A DNA stretch of 64,000 nt from Candidatus Aalborgicola lynettensis (GTDB taxonomy: Bacteria > Pseudomonadota > Gammaproteobacteria > Burkholderiales > Burkholderiaceae_C): positions 248,001 to 312,000 of the forward strand of contig JADJZE010000021.1 in NCBI GenBank assembly GCA_016719405.1. Reading direction: 5' to 3'. Under the pieces are notes generated by a model. That model did no database searches. It was not told the origin of the DNA and was given only the letters and a program-made list of their open reading frames with translations. Made by a program: the position numbers and the translations under genes. Below, in pieces: positions 50,560 through 59,226 of the stretch; position 1 is the stretch's first letter; each line of letters starts with the position of its first letter.

Positions 50560-51633
50560 ATGGCAGCATCTCTCCACATCAAAGGCATCCGCAAGGTTTT
50601 TGGCAAGGGCGACAAAGCGGTTGAAATTCTCAAACGCATCGACATCGACGTTGCTCCCGGCGAGTTCCTGATTTTGGTCGGCCCCTCGGGCTGCGGCAAA
50701 TCGACCCTGCTCAACATCATTGCAGGGCTGGAAGAACCTACCGAAGGCGAGTTGCACATTGCGGGCAAAAACGTCATTGGCATGGCCCCGGCGCAGCGCG
50801 ACATTGCCATGGTGTTCCAGAGCTACGCCCTGTACCCCACCATGAGCGTGGCCGACAACATTGGCTTTGCGCTGGAAATGCGCAAAGTGCCCAAGGACGT
50901 GCGCACCAAGCGCATCCACGAAGTGGCGGCCATGCTGCAAATCGAGCATCTGCTGGACCGCCGCCCGGCCCAGCTTTCCGGCGGCCAGCGCCAGCGTGTG
51001 GCCATGGGGCGCGCCCTGGCACGCGACCCGCAGCTGTTTTTGTTTGACGAGCCGCTCTCCAACCTGGACGCCAAGCTGCGCGTGGAGATGCGTGCCGAGA
51101 TCAAGCGCCTGCACCACGTGAGCGGCATTACCAGCGTGTACGTCACGCACGACCAGATCGAGGCCATGACCCTGGGCAGCCGCATCGCGGTCATGAAAGA
51201 CGGCATCCTGCAGCAGATTGGTACGCCGGACGAGATTTACCGCACGCCGGCCAACACCTATGTTGCCGGCTTCATTGGCTCACCCACCATGAACTTCATC
51301 GAAGGGCGGGCCGAAAACCCGGGGCCCAATGGCAAGTTTGTTTTTACCGGCGGTGCGCTCGATTTGCCCACGCCCCCCGGCCCCGAGTTGACCCTGGGCC
51401 AGCGCCCCGAGCACATTCACCTGGATGCCGATGCGCCGTGGCGCGGCGAGGTGGTGCTGGTGGAGCCCACCGGGGCAGATACCTATGTGGTGCTCAAAAC
51501 GGCGGTGGGCTTGGTCACGGTGCGTGCACCGGCCAACACCAAGATTGCCATTGGGGAGCACATCGGTATGACGGTGAGCGGGCGGCATAACAACTGGTTT
51601 GACAAGAAAAGCGGGATGCGGATCGCGTTGTAG
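50560..51633 (+). CDS. Sugar ABC transporter ATPase (UgpC/MalK type)
   Basis: 357-aa ATPase that powers the importer. Walker A GPSGCGKST, Q-loop MVFQSYALYP, signature LSGGQRQRVAMGRAL, Walker B LFLFDEPLSNLD and switch His in VYVTHDQIEAM are all present. A C-terminal MalK-like regulatory domain (about residues 235-357) follows, with GQRPEHIHLD. It is the last gene of the operon. A 25-bp perfect palindrome begins 10 bp after its stop. Confidence 0.94.
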   Translation: MAASLHIKGIRKVFGKGDKAVEILKRIDIDVAPGEFLILVGPSGCGKSTLLNIIAGLEEPTEGELHIAGKNVIGMAPAQRDIAMVFQSYALYPTMSVADNIGFALEMRKVPKDVRTKRIHEVAAMLQIEHLLDRRPAQLSGGQRQRVAMGRALARDPQLFLFDEPLSNLDAKLRVEMRAEIKRLHHVSGITSVYVTHDQIEAMTLGSRIAVMKDGILQQIGTPDEIYRTPANTYVAGFIGSPTMNFIEGRAENPGPNGKFVFTGGALDLPTPPGPELTLGQRPEHIHLDADAPWRGEVVLVEPTGADTYVVLKTAVGLVTVRAPANTKIAIGEHIGMTVSGRHNNWFDKKSGMRIAL

Positions 51634-51643
51634 CTCGCGCTTC

Positions 51644-51735
51644 GGAGGCTGGGCGGCAAGCGTTTTGCTCCGTGTCCCCCGCCCGCGTTGCGGGCTCCTC
51701 CTTGACCTACGCAAAACGCTTGCCGCCCAGCCTCC
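51644..51735. repeat. Large palindrome with perfect 25-bp arms
   Basis: Positions 51644-51668 are the exact reverse complement of 51711-51735. The 42-base loop contains a second perfect hairpin, GCCCGC-GTT-GCGGGC (51681-51695). It lies directly after the importer operon. Core words (GGGCGGCAAG, CTCC-GTCCC, GCGGGCTC) are shared with the palindrome at 11893. There is no T-tract, so it is classed as a repeat rather than a simple terminator. Confidence 0.85.
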
Positions 51736-51763
51736 TGCGGGGTGTTGTGCGCGCGGACTAAGG

Positions 51764-51832
51764 ATATTTGCTATTTATTTGATAGCTGTTTGCGCAAATC
51801 CAGCGGGCGTGAATGGCACATTTCGCTTATGA
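51764..51832 (+). repeat. Dispersed IAA-type repeat, copy B
   Basis: TTTGCTATTTATTTGATAGC is followed by TGTTTGCGC, CAGCGGGCG and GAATGGCACATTTCGC, the block order of copy A. On the minus strand it supplies the last residues and stop codon of the small gene that ends at 51775. Boundaries are approximate. Confidence 0.72.
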
Positions 51833-52161
51833 AATTTGCTGTGCCGTGGCAACGGAGTATTCCAGTTAAATAGGGCCGCCTGTTCCGGCCCACACTGCCA
51901 GCGATCGGCCAAGTGATTGCAAGACAGGTAAGTGAAAAAGGGCGAACTGGACAGCGATTTCGACCGGCTCCAGTAGGCACATAGCGGGTCTACCCGTTTG
52001 CGAACTGCTTGCTCCAAACCGGGCATTTCCATCGCCAACTTTCTGGCGTGTGCCTCGCTGTTATGGAAGGGTTGCGTGCTGACGGCGTGGCAATGGCGCT
52101 TTCTGGCAGCCGGGGGGTTAAGGTTCAGTTCTTTGAGCCGGGTTACTGCGCATAGAGGCAT
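51775..52161 (-). CDS. Hypothetical protein, 128 aa
   Basis: Possible gene not recognised as a known family. The central part reads like a folded protein (HARKLAMEMPGLEQAVRKRVDPLCAYW and SPFFTYLSCNHLADRWQCGPEQAALFNW), with conserved-looking Cys and Trp residues. The ATG at 52161 overlaps the end of the antiporter gene by 44 bp on the same strand, in another frame. The last 18 or so residues and the stop come from a dispersed repeat copy. There is no convincing ribosome-binding site. It may be a real small gene coupled to the antiporter, or an open frame by chance. Confidence 0.45.
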   Translation of the reverse strand: MPLCAVTRLKELNLNPPAARKRHCHAVSTQPFHNSEAHARKLAMEMPGLEQAVRKRVDPLCAYWSRSKSLSSSPFFTYLSCNHLADRWQCGPEQAALFNWNTPLPRHSKFHKRNVPFTPAGFAQTAIK

Positions 52162-53839
52162 ACCGAGCAGAGCGAACCGCCTTGACATGGCCCATGGCTT
52201 TGCGCATCGGGATTCCTGCGGCGACAAGCGTTTCCGCCGCGATTAGCAGACCACTTTCCAACACCTCGGGGATCACTTCTGTTGCCCCTGCCGCCTTGAG
52301 CCGGACTACATCCTTGTCGTCGCTGGTACGCACTATGATCGGAATACTCGGTCGCTTAGCTCTAATAATGCGAATAACTCTTTCTGCTGAATGTGCATCA
52401 GGGTAGCTCACCACCGCTGCGCGCGCGCGGCCGATACCGGCTGCAATCAGCACTTCGGCACGATCCGCATTTCCAAACACAACGTTAGCCCCTTGTGATT
52501 TCGCCTTGTTGATGCAGTGCGGGTCGGCATCCAACCCGATGAATGCAATGTTCTCTAATGTCAAAAATTCGGCAATCCGGCTTCCAACCCGTCCGAACCC
52601 GCATATCACAACATGGTCTTTGAGTGCCATGCTGTGGACGGCCACATCTTGAATAATAGTGACGCCATGGGCCCAGTCACCACGCCCCAAGTCAACCGAC
52701 AGCCTGGCCGCGCGGCTGATCAAAAACGGCGCAATAAACATCGAAATCAACATTGCAGACAAGGTGATTTGAAAAACACTGAGCGTTATGAGTTGAAGTT
52801 GATAAGCCAACTCAACCAACACCAAGCCAAACTCCCCTGCTTGTGCCAATTGGGCCGCGGTTCGCAAGGCCGTGGTCAAAGGAGTTTTTGACACATAGGT
52901 GATGAACAACATGACACAGGCTTTGCCGCCAATCAACAACAAGACGGCAAGTCCTAGAGCGGGTAGGTTCGCCAATACAAAACGCAAATCCAGCATCATC
53001 CCGACGGTGACAAAAAATAGACCCAGCAAAATATCCCGGAAGGGGCGGATATCGGCCTCCACCTGGTGCCTGTAGATGGTTTCCGAGATCAGCATGCCAC
53101 CCACAAATGCACCCAGCGCCAGGGACAGGCCACTCAGCGCTGTGGCGTAGGAAAGCCCCACCACGATCCACAGCGTGGAGAGCACCAGCAGTTCGTCGGA
53201 GCGATGTTGCGCCACTTTGGCAAACAGCCGCCCCAAAAACTTTTGCCCGACCCACACCAAAAGGGTAAGCACCGCCAATGCCTGTGCAGCTGCAACACCC
53301 AAGGAATACAAAAGGCCATCGCCCGGCGCGGCTAACGCGGGAAGAAAGATGAGGCAGGGCACTACCGCCAAGTCCTGAAACAACAAAACACCCATGGTCT
53401 GGCGACCTGAGCGCGAATGCAACTCGAAGCTTTCCGATAGCATGCGGGCAACAATTGCGGTGGAAGACATGGCAACCGCCAGCCCTATGGCGATACCACT
53501 CTTCCAACTCTGCCCATACGCCATCCAGGTGATGAAGCCGGTTGCCGCAGCGGTCAATGCCATCTGTGTCGCACCAAATCCGAACACCAGCTTTCGCATC
53601 GCCACCAAGCGTTTGATACTGAACTCCAGACCAATGGAGAACATCAGAAAGACGATGCCAAATTCTGCAAACTCTGACGCCGCTTCAGATTCTGTAAATA
53701 CGTCAAGCGCATGCGGCCCCAGAGCGATGCCGATCAACAAATAGGCCAGCATGCTGGGCACTTTCAGCTTTCGGGCGAAAAAAACTGACATCATTGCGGC
53801 GGTCAACAACAATAGCAGGGTCAAGAGATTGGCATGCAC
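52118..53839 (-). CDS. CPA2-family cation/proton antiporter with TrkA-N domain (KefB/C type)
   Basis: About 573-aa inner-membrane protein. The first 380 residues hold about twelve helices with LAYLLIGIALGPHALDVF and the CPA2 core AMSSTAIVARMLSE and LLFQDLAVVPCL. The C-terminal part is an RCK/TrkA-N nucleotide-binding domain, VVICGFGRVGSRIAEFLTLENIAFIGLDADP. Such proteins export K+ or Na+ in exchange for H+; the glutathione-gated Kef subtype cannot be proven here. The GTG at 53839 is taken as start; an upstream TTG at 53866 is possible. It is divergent from the DUF3124 gene. Confidence 0.87.
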   Translation of the reverse strand: MHANLLTLLLLLTAAMMSVFFARKLKVPSMLAYLLIGIALGPHALDVFTESEAASEFAEFGIVFLMFSIGLEFSIKRLVAMRKLVFGFGATQMALTAAATGFITWMAYGQSWKSGIAIGLAVAMSSTAIVARMLSESFELHSRSGRQTMGVLLFQDLAVVPCLIFLPALAAPGDGLLYSLGVAAAQALAVLTLLVWVGQKFLGRLFAKVAQHRSDELLVLSTLWIVVGLSYATALSGLSLALGAFVGGMLISETIYRHQVEADIRPFRDILLGLFFVTVGMMLDLRFVLANLPALGLAVLLLIGGKACVMLFITYVSKTPLTTALRTAAQLAQAGEFGLVLVELAYQLQLITLSVFQITLSAMLISMFIAPFLISRAARLSVDLGRGDWAHGVTIIQDVAVHSMALKDHVVICGFGRVGSRIAEFLTLENIAFIGLDADPHCINKAKSQGANVVFGNADRAEVLIAAGIGRARAAVVSYPDAHSAERVIRIIRAKRPSIPIIVRTSDDKDVVRLKAAGATEVIPEVLESGLLIAAETLVAAGIPMRKAMGHVKAVRSARYASMRSNPAQRTEP

Positions 53840-53898
53840 CGCAGAATCATAGCGTCCGAAGTGCAAAATCCGTGTCAGCAGTGACCCTTGGAGAATTT

Positions 53899-54375
53899 AT
53901 GAAATGGATACTGACGAGCCTGTTGTTAACCCTGAGCAGCGGTATCGCTATAGCCGAAACGTCACAGGGTCGGTCAGCGGGGCAAACGCTCTATTTGCCA
54001 ATTTATTCACACATTTGGCATGGCGACATTACAAGCGATGGCCAGCGAGCGCGGACACTCGTTTCTATTTCGGTCAGCATCCGAAATACTGACCCCGCGA
54101 AAGCCATTCGTGTACTTTCTGCCCAGTATTACGACACCGATGGTAAGAAATTGAAAGAGTACGTCACTGCGCCCAAGACTATTGGGCCTATGGGAACGTA
54201 TGAACTGTTTGTTCCACGCGACGACGACTCGGGCGGCTCGGGCGCCAATTTCGTGATCCGGTGGCAGTCCGATAAGCCCGCCAATCCCCCGGTCGTGCAA
54301 GGCTTTCATGCCAATCTACCAGTGGGGCGCTCTATCGCCTTCACAACCTCGGCCGTGACCATTTCCGATGAGTAA
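53899..54375 (+). CDS. DUF3124 family exported protein
   Basis: 158-aa protein with a signal peptide (about 1-20, ending AIAE). The mature part has the DUF3124 blocks GQTLYLPIYSHIWHGD, SISVSIRNTDPAKAIRVLSAQYYDTDGKKLKEYV, and the GGSGANFVIRW motif near the C-terminus. Function of this family is not known. GGAG lies just before the ATG at 53899. It is divergent from the CPA2 antiporter gene, leaving a short shared promoter region of about 60 bp. Confidence 0.78.
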   Translation: MKWILTSLLLTLSSGIAIAETSQGRSAGQTLYLPIYSHIWHGDITSDGQRARTLVSISVSIRNTDPAKAIRVLSAQYYDTDGKKLKEYVTAPKTIGPMGTYELFVPRDDDSGGSGANFVIRWQSDKPANPPVVQGFHANLPVGRSIAFTTSAVTISDE

Positions 54376-54974
54376 CTTTGAGCCGACCAAATACTGCGCC
54401 TACCACTGAGAGCTAGGCGATCTCATAAGAGTATCTTTTTCAGCGCGATCGTAGGCCAGCAAGCCTGCAAGGAAGTCGCCCAAGGCCACGGAGAGGTTGC
54501 GAAGCATGAAGGACCGACTCATACGCAAACCCATCTTCCTTGGAGCCGCTCGGCTCGATTTCTCAACACTTAAGAGACTATTGTTGTGAACAAAAATGTT
54601 GCTATCAGTACCAGATGCACTGCTCCCAGCAGAGCCTTAGTGCGGCCTGTGCTTAGGGAAATCGTGCAGACAAGCAGCGATAAAATCAGGAACCTCATGC
54701 CCGCCGGTGCGGACGCTCGAATGAACTTGATCCACATGGAACAAGCATTGAGTCGCTGGAGTGCGCAGGCCGGGCCACCCAACAACTTTGCAAATCACGA
54801 CGTCGATTTTCGGAATTAATCTCACCGTTGGGCCAGTTGCCACCACCGTTCAATGGCAGCCACGATGTTCGCTCTAGGGCCTTGCGTCATACCCAACTGG
54901 ACTCCCCAAGATTTCCAGTCTGTACGTAAGCGACACGATGTAAGTCAATTTTTGATCTCGTAGATACTTGGTCA
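54376..54974. other. 600-bp stretch without a supported gene
   Basis: Short open frames exist on both strands but none has family resemblance, a good start region or a neighbour that supports it. Base composition is more AT-rich than the flanking genes, which fits an old insertion scar or decayed gene. No inverted repeats or target-site duplications typical of insertion sequences were found. Confidence 0.5.
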
Positions 54975-56543
54975 ATGGACTTTGTGAACTTTCCTCTCTT
55001 GGGTGCTGCAGGCTTGGTGTTCGCCAGTGTGCTGGCCGGCCTCTTTTCAGTGCGGATCGGCTTCTCTTTTTTGTTGGTTTTTTTGCTTGCCGGCATTCTT
55101 GCTGGGGAAGACGGGTTGGGCGGTTATCGCTTCAATGATTACAAACTCAGCTTCTGGGTGGGGAACTTAGCGCTGGCCATCATTTTGTTGGATGGTGGCT
55201 TGCGCACTTCTTTCGCCACCTTTCGAACCGGCTTGCGGCCTGCTTCGGTTTTGGCCTCTTTGGGTGTAGTGGTGTGCGCGTCTATCACGGCGGTGGCCGC
55301 TGTCGTATTTGTGGGATTGGATTGGGGTACTGCCCTGTTGCTGGGAGCCATTGTGGGCTCGACCGATGCGGCGGCAGTTTTCTCTTTGTTATCGAGATCG
55401 GGCGTAGTACTTAACGAACGTGTGGCGGCCACTTTGGAGATCGAGTCCGGGGTGAATGACCCCATGGCGGTGTACCTCACGCTGACCTTGATTGCCCTGC
55501 TTGCATCGAACACCTGGTCCGGCGCTGATTTTGCCGAATCCGCGCGCCTCTTTGTTCAGCAATTCGGCTGGGGTAGCTTGATGGGCTTGTCCAGCGGATT
55601 TGGCATGGCGACATTGCTACGGCGGGTCGCATCACGGGACGCCAATGGCGGCGTTCTTGCCCTCTTGATCGGAGCAGGCGGCTTGTGCGTTTTTGCTGCC
55701 ACGGGGTTGCTCGACGGGTCTGGCTTCCTGGCCATTTATCTCTATGGATTGATTCTGGCCAACCGGGCATCCAAGGCGGTACAGCCAACACTGGGCGCGA
55801 TGGATGGTTACGCATGGCTGGCACAGGCAGGCATGTTCTTGTTGCTCGGACTTCTGGTTACCCCCTCCACCATGGCAGGTTCAATCGGCTCGGGTCTGGC
55901 GGTAGCGTTGACCCTGATATTTATTGCCCGTCCCATAGCGGTTTGGTTATGTCTTTTCCCTTTCCGCTTCACCGCGCGTGAGACATGGTTCATATCCTGG
56001 GTGGGGCTTCGCGGCGCGGTACCGGTTGTCTTGGCCATATTCCCGCTCATGGCTGGCACCGCACAGGCAACACTCCTTTTCAACATTGCCTTTATGGTGG
56101 TGCTGGTGTCATTGCTGACGCAGGGCACCACCATTGCACTGGTCGCCCGCCGCCTGGGCGTTGCCTTGCCTGATCCGGATGACGAGGCGCACATGCGCGC
56201 GGTGTTCCGGGACTTTTCACTGAACCCCCTCACGCCCGTGGGCGACATTTGCAGTTTTTACAACCTGCCCATTCCTGCGCAAACCCACATGCCGTTGCGC
56301 GATTGGATGGCCGCGGAGCTGCACCGCCCCCCGGTGGTGGGCGATGTTGTCAACTATGGAAACGCCACCTTTGTGGTGCGTGAGTTAAATGGAGACGGAA
56401 TAACTCCAGGTTGGGCTGGGGTTGCAGGCTTAGGCGCTTCCAGTATCTCGCAACCTGACACGCAGCAATTTGCCTCTTGGGTCACCAGATGTTGCGTGAC
56501 ACTGATGACCGCTTCGAATCTATCGTTTGAACGAAAACTTTGA
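54975..56543 (+). CDS. CPA1-family potassium/proton antiporter (NhaP2/CvrA type)
   Basis: 522-aa inner-membrane antiporter. It begins with helices containing LLVFLLAGILAGEDGLGGYRFND, and the family core LLLGAIVGSTDAAAVFSLLSRSGVVLNERVAATLEIESGVNDPMAVYLT carries the ion-binding Asp residues. WVGLRGAVPVVLAIFP follows near residue 345. The C-terminal part beyond about residue 410 is soluble and includes a CorC-like segment (VVGDVVNYGNATFVVRELNGDGITPGWAG). It would export K+ or Na+ for H+. It is the second cation/proton antiporter within 5 kb. Confidence 0.88.
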   Translation: MDFVNFPLLGAAGLVFASVLAGLFSVRIGFSFLLVFLLAGILAGEDGLGGYRFNDYKLSFWVGNLALAIILLDGGLRTSFATFRTGLRPASVLASLGVVVCASITAVAAVVFVGLDWGTALLLGAIVGSTDAAAVFSLLSRSGVVLNERVAATLEIESGVNDPMAVYLTLTLIALLASNTWSGADFAESARLFVQQFGWGSLMGLSSGFGMATLLRRVASRDANGGVLALLIGAGGLCVFAATGLLDGSGFLAIYLYGLILANRASKAVQPTLGAMDGYAWLAQAGMFLLLGLLVTPSTMAGSIGSGLAVALTLIFIARPIAVWLCLFPFRFTARETWFISWVGLRGAVPVVLAIFPLMAGTAQATLLFNIAFMVVLVSLLTQGTTIALVARRLGVALPDPDDEAHMRAVFRDFSLNPLTPVGDICSFYNLPIPAQTHMPLRDWMAAELHRPPVVGDVVNYGNATFVVRELNGDGITPGWAGVAGLGASSISQPDTQQFASWVTRCCVTLMTASNLSFERKL

Positions 56544-56670
56544 TGTAACTGGACTACCCGTAAGCGGGTGCTGAAGGCCGGCATGTAACGCTGCCCTGCC
56601 GAATTAGAACGCGACCCATACCCGACGTTCATTTTTAGGCAGGCAACGCGCCGCTAACGCCTGCAAGCCG

Positions 56671-58162
56671 TTACTCCAGCGCCAACTGCAGGCGCACGGC
56701 CAATCCGTGCGGTGTAGCGTGATGGGCGCTGGCGGTGCCGCCATGGCGTTGCGCAATTTCTGCCACGATGGCCAGGCCTAAGCCGCAGCCGCCGGGTAAC
56801 TCGCTGGCACGCCAGAAGCGCTCGAACACATGGGCCAGTTGGGCATCTGTCAGGCCGGGGCCGTTGTCCTCCACTTCCAGCAGGCAATGGCCGTCTTGCG
56901 TGCGTGCACGCAGGGTCACGGTGGCTCTCTGGCCCGCGTAGCGCAGGGCGTTGTCCAACAGGTTGCTTAAGGCCTCGCGCAGCAGCAGTTTGTCGGCGGG
57001 CACCATCAGCGCGTCGTCACCCTCGTAGCCCAGGTCCACACTGGCTGCTACCGCGCGCGGTGTCCACTCGCGCGCCACTGCGCGTGCCAGGGCGGCCACG
57101 TCTACCGGCTGTAGGCGCACTTCGGCTTCGGTGCGGGCCAGCGACAGCAATTGCTGCACCAGGTGGGCGCTGCGCACGGCGCCGGTGTGCACCTTGGTCA
57201 GGCGCTGGTGCAGGGCCTGGGTCGGTTTCCTGCAGGGCCAGTTCGGTCTGGCTGATGAGTCCTGCCAGAGGGGTGCGGAGCTGGTGGGCCGCGTCGTTCA
57301 AAAAGCGCTTTTCCTGGCCCAGGCTGCGGCGCAGGGTGGTCAGCAGGTGGTTGACGGCGTTGGCCAGGGAGTGCACTTCTTGCGGGGCCTGTGTCATCTC
57401 GATGGGTGAGAGTGACGCCGCATTGCGGTGCGCCAGCTGCCGCTCCAGGCGCTGCAATGGGGCCAGTCCGCGCCGGATACCGGCATACACCAAAAAACTG
57501 AGCACTGCGCCCAGCAGCAGCAGGGGGAACAACACGTCTTGCACCAGTTCGCGCGCAATGCGCTGTTGCACCGCCAGACTTTTGGCCACTTGCACGCGCA
57601 TGCGTTGGGGGTTGGGGCCATCGCCAAAACTCAGGTCGATACTGGCCAGGCGCATGGGTTTGCCACCTTGCACCACGTCATAAAACAGCGGCTCGTTGGT
57701 GGCCACGGCGGTGCCGGGCGGTGGGTTGGGCAGGCGCGCATTGCCCAGTAGAAAGCTGCCGGGCGGGGCGCTGACGGTGTAACTCACCCGGTCGTCCGGG
57801 TCGGCTTCCACAATGGCCTGTGCGGCTTTGGGAAAGTCCACCAGCAAGCCTGAGCCGAAGGGTTTGACCTGGCGCGCCAGCGAACGCACGGTTTGGGTCA
57901 GCGACTGGTCGATGGTTTTTTCCGCATAGGTCAGCGCCACGCGAAAGGCCAGCGCCCCGCCCACCAGCCACAACACCAGTTGGGGCAACAGCAGCCACAC
58001 CAGCAATTGCCGCTTCAATGAAAACTGGCCCCCTTGCGTCCCGCGCTGCCGTTCGGGCCAGCGCTCTGCCGTTGCGCGGGTAATTGTCGTGTGGGGAACG
58101 GAATCCGCAACGAGGCGGCCCGGTAGGGATTCGTGGCCCCCGGGCTGTGCCTCGACACTCAT
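56671..58162 (-). pseudogene. TctE-like sensor histidine kinase, frameshifted
   Basis: Membrane sensor kinase split by a one-base shift. The first frame gives an N-terminal helix, a periplasmic sensor part, a second helix (DVLFPLLLLGAVLSFLVYAGI), a HAMP-like linker and the H-box EKRFLNDAAHQLRTPLAGLISQTELALQETD. Then, at the C triplet 57219-57221, the reading continues only if one base is skipped, giving ALHQRLTKVHTGAVRSAHLVQQLLSLART and the ATPase part (LLDNALRYAG, VEDNGPGLTDAQLAHVFERFWR, GCGLGLAIVAEIAQRHGG). The start overlaps the regulator stop (ATGA at 58159). Either the gene is broken or the base is a sequencing error. Confidence 0.82.
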
Positions 58163-58860
58163 TTCGCTTCGGTTTCCAGCATGTAGCCCAGGCCGCGCAC
58201 GTTGCGGATGTTCAGGCCCGAATCTGCCAGCTTGCGCCGCAGGCGGTGCACGTACACCTCCAGCGCATTGGAGCCGCCGCTGCTGCCGTCCAGGGGCTGG
58301 GTTTGCCACACGCCCAGCACGTCTTCGCGGCTCACCACCTGGCCCATATTGCCCACCAGCAGTGTCAACAAGGCCCACTCGCGTTGCGTCAACTCCATGG
58401 GCACGTCGTCCAGCCAGGCCAGTGGCTGCACCGGGTCCAGGCGCAGGCTCTTGGCACCACCGCCTTCCACCTCCAGCGAGCCGCCAAACGCGGGCAGGCG
58501 TGCGCGGCGCAGCATGGCTTGCAGGCGGGCCAGCAGCTCGGCCATGTTGAAGGGTTTGGTCAGGTAGTCGTCGGCACCGGCGTTGAGGCCCTGCACCCGG
58601 TCTTCCACGCTGTCGCGCGCGGTCAGTATCAGCACCGGCAAGGCGGTATGGCGCTGGCGAATCCAGCGCAGCACGCTTACGCCGTCAATCACCGGCAACC
58701 CCAGGTCCAGAATCACGCCGTCGACCCGCGTGCCTTCCAGCAGGGTTTGGGCCTGCGCGCCATCCGGTGCGCTGCACACGGTGTGCCCGGCGTTCACCAG
58801 CTGCGCGCACAGGCCGTCGCGCAGCAATTCATCGTCTTCCACAATCAGTAAATGGGCCAT
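58159..58860 (-). CDS. OmpR/TctD-like response regulator
   Basis: 233-aa DNA-binding regulator. The receiver domain has the acidic pair in IVEDDELLRDGL, the phospho-acceptor Asp in DGVILDLGLPVIDG near residue 53, Thr/Ser in LILTARDS and Lys in LTKPFNMAELLARL. The C-terminal winged helix (about residues 135-233) carries LTQREWALLTLLVGNMGQVVSREDVL and the recognition region VYVHRLRRKL. The kinase gene downstream overlaps it by 4 bp. No tct transport genes are nearby, so the signal cannot be named. Confidence 0.92.
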   Translation of the reverse strand: MAHLLIVEDDELLRDGLCAQLVNAGHTVCSAPDGAQAQTLLEGTRVDGVILDLGLPVIDGVSVLRWIRQRHTALPVLILTARDSVEDRVQGLNAGADDYLTKPFNMAELLARLQAMLRRARLPAFGGSLEVEGGGAKSLRLDPVQPLAWLDDVPMELTQREWALLTLLVGNMGQVVSREDVLGVWQTQPLDGSSGGSNALEVYVHRLRRKLADSGLNIRNVRGLGYMLETEAK

Positions 58861-58889
58861 GGGGGAAGCATATCAAGGGACGCGGTGGG

Positions 58890-59000
58890 GCAGAGTATTT
58901 GATTTCACGCAACCTGCGCGATCTTCAATCTTGCCAAATGCACTTTCCCTCCGTACGCCTGATCTCACCCGAAGAATTTTTGAAGGAGTTAATGCCATGA
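58890..59000 (+). pseudogene. C-terminal remnant of a PIN-domain toxin
   Basis: An open frame ending at 59000 reads AEYLISRNLRDLQSCQMHFPSVRLISPEEFLKELMP. This matches the C-terminal part of COG1569-type PIN nucleases (Asp/Asn-containing strand, FPxVRxxxPxEFL end). The N-terminal two thirds with the acidic active-site residues are missing; upstream lies the response-regulator start region. It overlaps the antitoxin start by four bases, so the junction of the original operon is preserved. The toxin should be inactive. Confidence 0.6.
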
Positions 59001-59215
59001 CTGCCCTGACAGTGCGCCTGCCCGATGAAAAGCACCGCCGCCTCAAAGCGTTGGCCAAGAGCCGTGGCACACCGTTGAACCGGTTGATAGACGAAATGAC
59101 CACGCTGATGCTGGTGGAGTTTGACGCGCAGACCCGTTTTGCGGCCCGGTCTGCACGTGGGGCTGGCCAAGAGTCAGCAGCGCTGGCGCTGCTGGACAAG
59201 GCGCTTCAAAAATAG
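58997..59215 (+). CDS. Ribbon-helix-helix antitoxin-like protein
   Basis: 72-aa protein. MTALTVRLPDEKHRRLKALAKSRGTPLNRLIDEMTTLMLVEFD has the beta strand and two helices of the RHH/Arc fold found in HicB- and CopG-type antitoxins. It is preceded by, and overlaps, a PIN-toxin remnant in the usual PIN-then-RHH order. It can probably still bind DNA as a repressor, but its toxin partner is truncated. A GGAG site lies 8 bp before the ATG. Confidence 0.72.
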   Translation: MTALTVRLPDEKHRRLKALAKSRGTPLNRLIDEMTTLMLVEFDAQTRFAARSARGAGQESAALALLDKALQK

Positions 59216-59226
59216 GTCTTCAATCC

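Noticed and set aside
54586..54819. 77-aa plus-strand frame in the gap before the NhaP2-type antiporter
   Set aside because: No recognisable motif, weak start region, and an equally long frame exists on the other strand.
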